Part shown: in pieces, positions 7,421 to 15,368 of the stretch | How positions within the stretch are numbered: the first letter of the stretch is position 1 | Layout: every line of letters starts with the position of its first letter | From: Nitrospira sp. | GTDB lineage: Bacteria > Nitrospirota > Nitrospiria > Nitrospirales > Nitrospiraceae | Assembly (NCBI GenBank): GCA_035968315.1 | Contig: JAVYIN010000005.1 | Location: 186,001-250,000, forward strand | Direction: 5' to 3' | DNA length: 64,000 nucleotides | Notes under the pieces: model-generated | The model's database searches: none | The model's input: the letters and a program-made list of their open reading frames with translations, nothing else | Told to the model about the DNA's origin: nothing | Made by a program: the position numbers and the translations under genes

Positions 7421-7790
7421 CCTGTTACCACTCCGACAAGCCCGCGCGCCGTTTATCCGACCCTTGTTCCGGTCCATCCTCCTTGCTTCAATGTGTGGAG
7501 AACGACACCGTCATGCGACGGGCGAGTGTGGTGCGCGTGCGTGCCGGAGTTGGCCGAATTATTGTGCCTGGCTATTTATGTGCATGCGTGCTAGAGTGCC
7601 GATGTGTCACGCGGCGGGCCTCGCGGGGCATATCACATTGAACGGCCCATTTCGGATGTTGTTGTTACCGAGAATCTGATCGGAAGTCTGACCTAGGTCG
7701 CCTTGTTCTTTGCGTCTTTGGCCCTCTCCTTCCCCTCGTGAAGCTCTTCTCGTGTTCTCTACAATGTCACTTTTTGGAAGGAGGACCCCC
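7421..7790. other. Intergenic region between hflX and the RRM gene
   Basis: No supported gene: the short frames here are without family features. The last 40 bases are pyrimidine-rich and end in the strong ribosome binding site GGAAGGAGG ahead of 7791. The region may contain the promoter and leader of the RRM protein gene, but no consensus promoter is clear to me. Confidence 0.4.
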
Positions 7791-8078
7791 ATGGGTTCAA
7801 AGCTTTATGTTGGCGGATTGCCCTATGCGGCAACGGAATCGCAATTAACCACCTTGTTTGCCGCACACGGGACTGTCGAGTCCGCGCGTGTGATCACGGA
7901 CAAGTTCACGGGACAATCGCGAGGCTTCGGCTTCGTCGAGATGGCCTCGCAGGAAGAAGGCCAGGCGGCGATTTCCGCCCTGAACGGCACGCAGATGGAC
8001 GGACGTGCGTTGACGGTGAACGAAGCCAAGCCGCAAGAACCCCGCACGGGTGGTGGCGGCGGCCGCAGCCGGTTCTAA
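7791..8078 (+). CDS. RRM-domain RNA-binding protein
   Basis: The 95-residue protein is a single RNA recognition motif: RNP2 is KLYVGGL at residues 4-10 and RNP1 is RGFGFVEM near residue 43, with the usual beta-alpha-beta-beta-alpha-beta order, ending in a short glycine-rich tail (GGGGGRSRF). Such bacterial glycine-rich RNA-binding proteins bind single-stranded RNA and are often cold or stress induced; the substrate here is unknown. ATG 7791 sits 6 bp after a strong GGAAGGAGG ribosome binding site. An intrinsic terminator follows at 8100-8123, so the gene is probably monocistronic. Confidence 0.93.
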   Translation: MGSKLYVGGLPYAATESQLTTLFAAHGTVESARVITDKFTGQSRGFGFVEMASQEEGQAAISALNGTQMDGRALTVNEAKPQEPRTGGGGGRSRF

Positions 8079-8099
8079 GCTCTCCGTTATGCGACGAGC

Positions 8100-8123
8100 G
8101 GGGCGTCTCAGTCGAGGCGCCCC
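8100..8123 (+). terminator. Hairpin terminator after the RRM gene
   Basis: GGGGCGTCTC, loop AGTC, GAGGCGCCCC form a 10-bp stem with one G-T pair, 21 bp after the stop codon, followed by the pyrimidine-rich ACCTTTCCTCTC. Confidence 0.8.
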
Positions 8124-8139
8124 ACCTTTCCTCTCATCG

Positions 8140-8451
8140 ATGATGAACCGTTCTACGCAAATGTTGCCGCATTCCGTCAGGAGTGCGTCTGCGGACTGTT
8201 TGGTCACGTCCCAACCGGGAAAGACCAGGACTGCTGGATGGCACTGCTGGCACGCGCCAGGGTTTTCGCCCGTGCGACATATCATGGATGTGGTCCTCTT
8301 CAGTGGCTGAGATTGTGGATTGTAAAATCTTGGCTCTTCGCGCCAACTCGCTCTGAATCAGCCCGTGCAGATCACGAAGGATCCGAATGGATTCTCCTGC
8401 CGAAACGGCCACCCGCGATTTTCCCAGACGTATGTCGTTGTTCTTCGTCAT
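8140..8451 (-). pseudogene. Decayed XRE-family antitoxin gene
   Basis: The frame from ATG 8451 encodes GESIRILRDLHGL and QSELARRAKILQSTISA, a helix-turn-helix of the XRE antitoxin type. It then loses the expected sequence: AKTLARA and CHPAVLVFPGWDV, which normally follow in this family, occur in two other minus-strand frames at about 8208-8275. At least two frameshifts are therefore needed to rebuild the protein, so the gene is inactive. Its ATG overlaps the TGA of the equally decayed toxin gene upstream, showing that the original order was toxin then antitoxin. Confidence 0.75.
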
Positions 8452-8720
8452 GGCTCCGATACGCGTGAGCGGGCGCGTCCATTCATGACCAGCACCACTA
8501 TGCGCTGTTCTTCAACTTTGTCGATGACTCGAGATCGGGCGCGCAGCCTGGACGAGCAATGTCCTTCCCATTCTTCTTGAAGCCGTTCTCATAAAATCTT
8601 TTGATCAGGCGTAGGCCTGCAGGGCCGGAGATTCGCACGAGCTCTTTCCATTTCTCGTAGCGCTTCAGCATCTCGGTCGGAAGGCGATCAAGGCGTTTGC
8701 TTGCCAGACGGAACGGGTGG
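8448..8720 (-). pseudogene. Decayed RelE-family toxin gene
   Basis: Minus-strand frames give KRLDRLPTEMLKRYEKWKEL then ISGPAGLRLIKRFYENGF in one frame and EWEGHCSSRLRA followed by VIDKVEEQRIVVLVMN in another. Together they rebuild the usual RelE/ParE-type toxin order (helices, then GEWxGHRSSRL and YRVIYKV strands), interrupted by a single-base frameshift near 8567. The N-terminus is lost where repeat copy R5 begins (8718). The TGA at 8448-8450 overlaps the start of the XRE remnant. Identification rests on recognising these family motifs by eye. Confidence 0.7.
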
Positions 8721-8758
8721 CTCCCCTGCTGCGCCGCCGATGGCGAAGCCGCAGGCGT
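8718..8758. repeat. Dispersed GC-rich intergenic repeat, copy R5 (head)
   Basis: Contains GGCTCCCCTGCTGCGCCGCCGATGGCGAAGC, matching the central CGCCGCCGATGGCGAA block of R1 and R4. It truncates the RelE remnant. A separate match to the R1 tail occurs at 8972-9022. Confidence 0.6.
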
Positions 8759-8971
8759 GAGACCTCACATGTGAAAAGTGGAACGGGCGGGGTCTTGCCG
8801 CGTCGTTGTGAACTGGATATTCTCGTGGTCGTGGTCCGATGAGGGGCCGTGGCTGCAATGGTGTCGCCTGGAAATCTGGCATCGTTGTGAGGGGGGGCTT
8901 AGTCCGTCTAATTTTGCCTCTTTTCTCCCTCCGGGCCGGGGCTTCTGCTACGCTAGAAGTTGTTGTGATCG

Positions 8972-9022
8972 AAGTGCGCCTCCCCGTTGACTGTGGATCA
9001 AGGCTGTGAGCCTGGTCTGCGG
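8972..9022. repeat. Repeat tail related to R1, directly upstream of prsK
   Basis: GTGCGCCTCCCCGTTGAC, then GATCAAGGCTGTGA and CTGGTCTGCGG parallel the R1 tail (GCGCCTCCGTTGACC, TTGATCAGCGCTGTGA, TGGCCTGCGG). It runs into the ribosome binding site of prsK. The 8759-8971 stretch between the two R5 parts holds no gene I can support. Confidence 0.55.
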
Positions 9023-9033
9023 AAAGGTTCTCA

Positions 9034-11127
9034 ATGCTCTCGGTTCCCTTCTGGGCGGCTAATATCAATTATCTGGCCGCGCTCGGTTCCGGCGGGGTTG
9101 CTGTTTGGCTGTGGGGGTATTATCGCGCGCAGCGTTTCTATCAGAGCGTCATCGGAGTGTTGGTGGCGACCTGTCTTGTGAGCCTGGCCAGCGGGTTCAT
9201 GCTTTCCGACGGTACGCACATGGCCTTCTGGGTTCGGGTGCTCATGATGGGAGAGTTGGGCCAGGCGGCGATGGTCTGGGCCGCCTCCGCGTCCCTCAGG
9301 GATTCAGGGAAAGGCCGGAGCGGCGTGGCCGGCGTATGGGGCGTGGCCGGCGTGGCGATGGCCGCACTATGGACGACCTTCGTGATACCGGTGGGGCCGT
9401 TTCAGGAGGCGGTTTCGATTCTTGAGCTTGGTCCGCTCGGCAAAGTGATCTATGCGCTGATATCGATTGCCATGATGATCGGGGTCGCTCAAATGGAAGT
9501 GGTGTTGCGGACGGCGCCCGACCCGATGCGCTATCAGATCAAATATGTGCTGATCGGCTTGAGCGGGCTGGCTGCGTTTCAGGTGTATTTCACCACGCAG
9601 ATTTTGCTGCTGCCGGTGTGGGAAAGCGATCTATTATTGGTCGGCGGCACGTTGAACATTTTTGCCGTGGCTCTTGTGATGTTCGGTGTTGTTCGCGGCG
9701 GTGTTTTGGCGATCACGAGCCGGTTGTATGTGTCTCCTCAGGCACTGGTTGGATCGGGTACCTTTCTCGTGGTTGGCGCCTATCTGCTCGCCGTTGGCTC
9801 TTTGGCCGAATGGTTTCGCCAAATGGGCCGCGACATTGGTCCGGTCATCAGCCTGCTCTTTGTATTCGGTGGGATACTGGCGTTGGCCGTGCTGCTCGCG
9901 TCCCGCTCGGTGCGCATCGCGATACGCGATACGGTCTTGCGCCATTTCTACCGGTCGAAATATGACTATCGTGTGAAGTGGCTGGAAGTCACCGAGTATT
10001 TTCAGGGGGCGGAGACCGTTGATATTATTCTGGACCGATTCCGCGACTTGCTGGCGCGAACGTTTAGCGCCGGGACGATGTCCCTGTGGCTGTATATGGA
10101 CGCAGACGGACGGTTTCATCAGGTGCGTTCCGTCAACGTGACTGTCTTGCCGGCGCTCGCCCCTGATGCTCCCGTGATTTGCCGCTTGAAGCAGAGCTCG
10201 GAGCCCATCGTGTTGGATTCCGCAGGGCGAGAAGCCGGACTTCAGCCGGATCAAGCGCTCTACGTGCCCGTGCATCGGAGCGACAAAGAGCTCATTGCCT
10301 TTGCGTCGTTGAGCCGCGGACTGGACGGACGAGCCTACGAGCGGGACGACTACGATTTATTGCGAGCTATTGCCTGCCACGTGGGGTTGTTGCTTACGAG
10401 CGCACAGATGGCCGAAGATCGGACGTCGGCTGCCGAACTGGATGCGTTCCATCGGTTTGCGGCGTTTTGTATGCACGATTTGAAAAATTTGGCCGGCAAG
10501 CTTTCGCTGGTCGTCCAGAATGCGCAGGTGCACGGAGAGAGTCCTCAGTTTCAGCAGGCGGCTATGAGGACGGTGTCTTCGACGGCCCAACAGATGATGG
10601 ATTTGATCAGAAAGCTTTCGCCGAGATCTGGGCAGGGGCAACTGGCAGAATTGCTTGATATCAATATGGTAATTCGCGAGGTCACAGGCCAGTTGTCTGC
10701 TGCCTCCCGGCCTCCGATTGATTTGGATTTGTGCGAGGTTCCGCCCGTGGCGGGCGTTCGAGCGGCCTTCCGGCAGGTGATATACAACCTGTTGGATAAT
10801 GCGCAACAGGCGGGCGGGTATGCCAATCGCGTAACCGTGCGGACATTCGCCCAGGGCGCGACGATTCGAGTGCTGGTTCAAGATCGAGGGGCAGGCATGG
10901 CGCACGACCGTCTCCGCACAATCTTCAGGCCCTTCATGACGACGAAGGAGCACGGGACCGGGATTGGCCTCTATCAATGTAAGACGTTGATAGAAGCCCA
11001 TGGCGGAACGATCCGGATCGAAAGTCAACTCGGCGAAGGAACGTCGGTTTGGCTGGAGTTGCCGGCCGCGGTCATTGGACAAGCTGGGGACACGATGCGT
11101 ATTGGCGGGGAGGGGGGGCGGTTATGA
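9034..11127 (+). CDS. prsK: PEP-CTERM system sensor histidine kinase PrsK
   Basis: A 697-residue membrane kinase. The first ~300 residues hold about eight hydrophobic segments, then a GAF-like region (about 320-460), a phosphoacceptor helix with FCMHDLKNLAGKLSLVVQNA (His near residue 485), and an ATPase domain with VIYNLLDNAQQAGG (N box), DRGAGM (G1) and HGTGIGLYQC (G2). This layout is that of PrsK, which with PrsR controls PEP-CTERM and exosortase genes. ATG 9034 follows GGAAAGG at the end of a repeat. Its TGA overlaps the prsR ATG by 4 bp. The signal it senses is unknown. Confidence 0.9.
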   Translation: MLSVPFWAANINYLAALGSGGVAVWLWGYYRAQRFYQSVIGVLVATCLVSLASGFMLSDGTHMAFWVRVLMMGELGQAAMVWAASASLRDSGKGRSGVAGVWGVAGVAMAALWTTFVIPVGPFQEAVSILELGPLGKVIYALISIAMMIGVAQMEVVLRTAPDPMRYQIKYVLIGLSGLAAFQVYFTTQILLLPVWESDLLLVGGTLNIFAVALVMFGVVRGGVLAITSRLYVSPQALVGSGTFLVVGAYLLAVGSLAEWFRQMGRDIGPVISLLFVFGGILALAVLLASRSVRIAIRDTVLRHFYRSKYDYRVKWLEVTEYFQGAETVDIILDRFRDLLARTFSAGTMSLWLYMDADGRFHQVRSVNVTVLPALAPDAPVICRLKQSSEPIVLDSAGREAGLQPDQALYVPVHRSDKELIAFASLSRGLDGRAYERDDYDLLRAIACHVGLLLTSAQMAEDRTSAAELDAFHRFAAFCMHDLKNLAGKLSLVVQNAQVHGESPQFQQAAMRTVSSTAQQMMDLIRKLSPRSGQGQLAELLDINMVIREVTGQLSAASRPPIDLDLCEVPPVAGVRAAFRQVIYNLLDNAQQAGGYANRVTVRTFAQGATIRVLVQDRGAGMAHDRLRTIFRPFMTTKEHGTGIGLYQCKTLIEAHGGTIRIESQLGEGTSVWLELPAAVIGQAGDTMRIGGEGGRL

Positions 11128-12488
11128 ACAAGGTACCGGCGTCTAGGCCGCGGCTGCTCATTGTCGATGACGATGCGGATATGAGAGAGCAGATGAGATG
11201 GGCGCTGCTTGGCGAATATGAGATTGTCGAGGCCGGAGACCGTGACACCGCGGTGGAGTTGGTGCGCCGCGAATCGCCCGATCTTGTGACCTTGGATCTC
11301 GGCTTGCCTCCTCATCAAGATGGGGTATCGGAAGGGTTGCAGGCGCTTGAGCAGATTGTCGCGGTGCAGCCGCATGCCAAGATCGTGGTGATTACCGGAA
11401 ATAGCGATCATGCCCATGCGCTGCAGGCCGTGCGGAGCGGAGCTTACGATTTCATGCAGAAGCCGGTGGCGCTGGATACGTTACAGGTTGTCTTGGCGCG
11501 GGCGGCCTATTTGGTCGGGCTTGAGCGGGAGAATCGCATGCTCGCCGCAACGGCGGCGACCACGACTCCGGAAATTATCGGAACAAGTCCGGCGATGCAG
11601 AAAGTGCTGGATACGATTCGCCGGGTGGCGGGTGCGGAGATTCCCGTGCTGATTCTTGGCGAGAGTGGAACGGGAAAGGAATTGGTCGCGCGCGCGATTC
11701 ATCGGCACAGTTCGCGGCGGGCGGGCCCCTTTATCGCAATTAATTGCGGTGCGATCCCCGAAGCATTGCTGGAAAGTGAATTGTTTGGCCATGAAAAGGG
11801 ATCGTTTACCGGGGCTCATGCTCAGCGAAAGGGCCGTGTTGAGACCGCAGAGGGCGGGACGCTGTTTCTCGACGAGGTCGGGGAATTGCCGTTGGGGTTG
11901 CAGGTCAAGTTGCTTCGGTTCCTTCAGGAGAGAACGATTGAGAGAATTGGAGGGCGCGGGGTAATCGAGGTGGATGCCAGAATCGTGTCGGCAACGAATC
12001 GTGATCTCCTTCAGGCCCAAGCCGAAGGCCGGTTCCGTGAAGACTTGTACTATCGGCTGTGCACCTTGACTATTCCGCTTCCCCCCTTACGGGAGCGGGA
12101 GGGCGACATTCCGTTACTGGCCAATCAGCTGTTGGCTCGCTATGCCGATGAGTGCAAGAGAAAGATACGAGGATTTTCGCCAGGAGCTATCACTGCTATG
12201 GCTCAGCATAGTTGGCCGGGCAACGTCCGTGAGCTTGAAAATAGAATCCGGCGTGCGGTTGTTATGGCTCAAGGGGGGCACATTACGCCTGAAGATCTCG
12301 AACTCTCGCCATCCAATGATAAGAGCCGCCCTCAAACTCTTAAAGAGGCCAGGGAATTGGTTGAGCGGGATCTGATTCGGCGTACCTTAATGAGGAACCA
12401 TGGGAATATTAGTAAAAGCGCAATGGATTTAGGGATAAGCCGTCCCACCTTGCATGATTTAATCAATAAATATGAAGTCACGCCGTAA
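11124..12488 (+). CDS. prsR: PEP-CTERM system sigma-54 response regulator PrsR
   Basis: A 454-residue NtrC-type regulator. Residues about 9-125 form a receiver domain (LLIVDDDADMREQM, phospho-Asp in LVTLDLGLP, KPVAL lysine). The AAA+ domain has GESGTGKEL (Walker A), the sigma-54 contact loop GSFTGA (Ser instead of the usual Ala), GGTLFLDEVGELP (Walker B) and the arginine-finger region. The C-terminal Fis-type helix-turn-helix ends SKSAMDLGISRPTLHDLINK. Start ATG 11124 overlaps the prsK stop. A consensus sigma-54 promoter 215 bp downstream of its stop is the obvious target. Confidence 0.93.
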   Translation: MNKVPASRPRLLIVDDDADMREQMRWALLGEYEIVEAGDRDTAVELVRRESPDLVTLDLGLPPHQDGVSEGLQALEQIVAVQPHAKIVVITGNSDHAHALQAVRSGAYDFMQKPVALDTLQVVLARAAYLVGLERENRMLAATAATTTPEIIGTSPAMQKVLDTIRRVAGAEIPVLILGESGTGKELVARAIHRHSSRRAGPFIAINCGAIPEALLESELFGHEKGSFTGAHAQRKGRVETAEGGTLFLDEVGELPLGLQVKLLRFLQERTIERIGGRGVIEVDARIVSATNRDLLQAQAEGRFREDLYYRLCTLTIPLPPLREREGDIPLLANQLLARYADECKRKIRGFSPGAITAMAQHSWPGNVRELENRIRRAVVMAQGGHITPEDLELSPSNDKSRPQTLKEARELVERDLIRRTLMRNHGNISKSAMDLGISRPTLHDLINKYEVTP

Positions 12489-12702
12489 TTACTTGAAAGT
12501 ATAGGGATTGTGAAAATAAGTGGTGTCGAAGAATTTTACGGGCACGTCGATCGTAAGTTGTTGAAATATAATAACCATATACTTTCGTAGTGTCGTTATT
12601 TTTTACAAGTAGGCCGTTTGGTGAAGTGCAGTATGAAGGGTGATTGGAAAAATATTGTTATATTTCAAATGCTTAGTTGGCAAATCTTTTGTTTGAAATT
12701 TT

Positions 12703-12716
12703 GGCCTATCTGTTGC
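12703..12716 (+). promoter_or_regulatory. Sigma-54 promoter of the PEP-CTERM protein gene
   Basis: TTGGCC-N6-TTGCA has GG at 12703-12704 and GC at 12715-12716, exactly 10 bp apart as RpoN needs. Transcription should start near 12728, leaving a leader of about 54 bp. The AT-rich 12489-12700 stretch upstream has no gene and is a plausible place for PrsR activator sites. Confidence 0.85.
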
Positions 12717-12781
12717 AATAGACCTCAACCAAGCATCGGTACATAGTGGTCGAAGTAATAAATTATGAGGGGGAATCATAG

Positions 12782-13462
12782 ATGAATTATCTTAAACAGG
12801 GCTTGGCGATTTTAGCTGTGTCAAGCGCGTTGCTCCTCGGAGCGGCTATGCAGTCAGCCGAGGCTGCAAGTTATACGGTGAATAGCCTTGGCGATTCCTT
12901 TAGCCTTAGCTGGTACAAGGATATCAGCGGCATCAATGGCGCTCCAACCGGCACGCAGTTAAGCGCGAATGCCACGTTTACCGTGGCGAGTTTCTCGTCG
13001 AGCCTGGTGGAGTTTTCCGTTTCCATGACGAATACCTCCTCGAATAATCCGGAGGCGGGCCGCGTCAACAGTTTTGGATTTAATACGACGCCGAACCTCA
13101 TCGGTGGCTATATTACAGGTGGAACGGTATTCGATGGAATTTCTATCTCGGCTACTGGACAGAGTTTTCCCGGTGGTTTTAAAGTTGAGGCCTGCGCGTA
13201 TGCTTCGAATAATTGCTCCGGTGGCGCCTACGGTGACCTGTTGAAGGTCGGGCAGACGGACAACTTTACGTTTGGGTTGATGAGCAACGGCCTGTTTACC
13301 AACGGCCTAACGATTGAGGGGGCGGTTCCGATAAAGTTTCAGGGAACGTATGGTTCTTTTGAAGTGGGCTGCTGCAACGGCAATCTTCCGATTCCCTCCT
13401 CCATGGCAGTGATGGGCGCTGGAATGTTGGCCTGGGGTGCTGCTCGTCGCTATAAAGTCTGA
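12782..13462 (+). CDS. PEP-CTERM-like exported protein (exosortase substrate)
   Basis: A 226-residue exported protein: signal peptide at residues 1-28 (KQGLAILAVSSALLLGAA, cleavage after AEA), a Ser/Thr/Asn-rich low-complexity body probably of beta structure, and a C-terminal sorting-like tail: LPIPSS, hydrophobic MAVMGAGMLAWGAA, then RRYKV. The order PxPS-helix-basic end is that of PEP-CTERM domains, but the Glu of Pro-Glu-Pro is Ile, as in P-x-P variants. ATG 12782 follows a GAGGGGG ribosome binding site. It sits between prsR and the exosortase gene, behind a sigma-54 promoter and before a strong terminator, so it is a single-gene unit likely activated by PrsR. Confidence 0.85.
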   Translation: MNYLKQGLAILAVSSALLLGAAMQSAEAASYTVNSLGDSFSLSWYKDISGINGAPTGTQLSANATFTVASFSSSLVEFSVSMTNTSSNNPEAGRVNSFGFNTTPNLIGGYITGGTVFDGISISATGQSFPGGFKVEACAYASNNCSGGAYGDLLKVGQTDNFTFGLMSNGLFTNGLTIEGAVPIKFQGTYGSFEVGCCNGNLPIPSSMAVMGAGMLAWGAARRYKV

Positions 13463-13492
13463 CGGTCCGCCTATCAAGGCTTGCGACCTTCC

Positions 13493-13528
13493 AACGGGCC
13501 GGCCTCGAGAAATCGAGGCCGGCCCGTT
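13493..13528 (+). terminator. Strong intrinsic terminator after the PEP-CTERM gene
   Basis: Perfect 16-bp stem (AACGGGCCGGCCTCGA and its complement) with a GAAA loop, followed by CTATTTC, 30 bp after the stop codon. It separates the sigma-54 unit from the exosortase operon. Confidence 0.9.
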
Positions 13529-13700
13529 CTATTTCACGTGGGGGCCTCCTCCTCGGAATTCTTTCCTGCATAAAGTCGTTGGTTCTTCGTCTTTCCTGTC
13601 CAAGTCCGGTAAGATTACCTGCGGACCGTTCTGATATTTCTCGTTTCAGTGCAAGACCTTCAGGATCTTATTCTAAGTATTAGTTGTTGGGGTTGGTCGT

Positions 13701-15368
13701 ATGGCTAAGGCTTCTGCAGTAATGCCACGGGAAGAGTCGATCGACTTGGCGAAGGACGGGGGATTGAAGGGAAAGGGTGTTCTGTTGCCGGAACCATGGG
13801 GCAGGACGCTGGTGGCTCTTCTCTCGGCGTTGGCGGTCGTCGTTGCCGTCTATTGGGATACGATTCGAGATCTTGTTCAGTCATGGGCAGCAAATGATAC
13901 GTTCAATCATTGTTTCTTGGTCGTGCCTGGTACGGTGCTATTGCTCTGGAGACGCCGGGCTCTAATAGAAGGGTGTGAACCTCAGCCGACTTTCTTGGGG
14001 GGGGCTGCAATCTTTCTTGCCGGAGCTGTATGGGCAGTCTTTGCGTCGATTTCTGTTGCGGTCGGTCAGCAGATCGCTCTGGTATCGTTGATTCTCTCGC
14101 TGGTGTGGCTCTTCCTCGGTACGAATGCGTTCCGCCTTGTGCTCTTTCCGCTCGGTCTGTTGTATTTTGCCGTTCCCGTTGGAGAAGGGCTCATTCCGTG
14201 GCTTCAAGACATGACGGCGATGGGGACCGTGACCGGACTTCGACTTATAGGTGTGCCGGTCTTTCTGGACGGTCGAGTGTTGCACGTGCCGGGAGGCAGT
14301 TGGGAGGTGGCTGAGTCGTGTGCCGGTATCCGGTATGTGATTCCTGCGCTCATGTTGGGGTATTTGTTTGCCGGAATGACCTATCGGTTTTGGCCGAAGC
14401 GGGTGGCCTTTCTCGTCGCGTCTTTCCTGGTTCCGATCGCAGGAAATTCTGTGCGGGCGATTGTCATCGTTGTCCTCGCGCTTGTCAGCGGATACAAGCT
14501 GGCGATGGATGTGGATCACTTGGTGTATGGCTGGGTGATCTTCGGACTCATTGAGTTTCCGCTTTTTTGGGTGGGGTTTCGCTGGCGGGACGATTTATCG
14601 CGAGCAAGGCCCGCTGCAAGCCCGGCGGAATCCGGTGATTCCGCAGTTCCTGTTGGCGCGGAGAGACAGCTCAAGAAGGCGGGGCCTTCCTTCACTCGAT
14701 TGGCGGTTCTATGTATGTATGGCGCCGGCCTTTCAGCTGCTCCTGCTGTGGTTATGCAAGGAGCCGATTATCAGCGTGTGTCAATCGGAATAGGTGCTCC
14801 CTCCTGGCCGGTCGTGTCCGCCCCGTTTGTGGCGCACAACGGGGATCTGGAAGAGTGGCGGCCGTTCCATCAAGGGGCATTGGCAGAAGCGACGCGGACC
14901 TTTGAGTTGGATGGCCAAAGGGTGCATCTGTTCACCGCGTATTACGGGGCGCCTCGGTCTGGGGCCCGGCTGATGCAATTTGAGAATCGAATCGTCGGGA
15001 CGAATGATGGCCATGTGCTTGCTGAAAAACGGAAGGTGGTCGTGCTTGATCGCCTGTCCATATCGGTGAAGACGTATCGTATTGAAATGAAAACAGGCCG
15101 TCGGTTTTTGGTCTGGCGATGGTACTGGGTCGATGGCGAGTTTACTGCGGACCCATATCGTGTGATTGCTCGTGAACTCGTCGCCAGATTAACGGGCCAT
15201 CCTCCTGCCAATGCCATCTTTGAGGCGGGTACGATCTGCCTTGAGCGTTGTGAGGACGCAGAGGGGGTTCTGCAGGCGTTCTTCGATCATACCCATGGGT
15301 GGCAGGAGGCGGTGGCTCTGACCTTTGGCGATGCCGCAAATCCGATCGGCGGCCGAGAAACGAGATGA
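13701..15368 (+). CDS. xrtA: Exosortase A fused to an EpsI domain
   Basis: A 555-residue protein. The first ~310 residues are a multi-spanning exosortase with the catalytic Cys in VAESCAGIRYVIPAL (near residue 211), the Arg in NSVRAIVIVV and the His in DVDHLVYGW, the three invariant residues of the family. Residues about 340-555 form a periplasmic EpsI-type domain (VHLFTAYYGA region, closing ERCEDAEGVLQAF). Exosortases remove the PEP-CTERM tail and transfer the protein to the envelope or to exopolysaccharide. XrtA-EpsI fusions are known in this family. Its TGA overlaps the ATG of the protease gene, implying co-translation. Confidence 0.92.
   Translation: MAKASAVMPREESIDLAKDGGLKGKGVLLPEPWGRTLVALLSALAVVVAVYWDTIRDLVQSWAANDTFNHCFLVVPGTVLLLWRRRALIEGCEPQPTFLGGAAIFLAGAVWAVFASISVAVGQQIALVSLILSLVWLFLGTNAFRLVLFPLGLLYFAVPVGEGLIPWLQDMTAMGTVTGLRLIGVPVFLDGRVLHVPGGSWEVAESCAGIRYVIPALMLGYLFAGMTYRFWPKRVAFLVASFLVPIAGNSVRAIVIVVLALVSGYKLAMDVDHLVYGWVIFGLIEFPLFWVGFRWRDDLSRARPAASPAESGDSAVPVGAERQLKKAGPSFTRLAVLCMYGAGLSAAPAVVMQGADYQRVSIGIGAPSWPVVSAPFVAHNGDLEEWRPFHQGALAEATRTFELDGQRVHLFTAYYGAPRSGARLMQFENRIVGTNDGHVLAEKRKVVVLDRLSISVKTYRIEMKTGRRFLVWRWYWVDGEFTADPYRVIARELVARLTGHPPANAIFEAGTICLERCEDAEGVLQAFFDHTHGWQEAVALTFGDAANPIGGRETR

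Noticed and set aside
12670-12700. A second sigma-54 promoter at TTGGCAAATCTTTTGTTTG
   Set aside because: GG-N10 is followed by GT, not GC; the match 24 bp further downstream is better.
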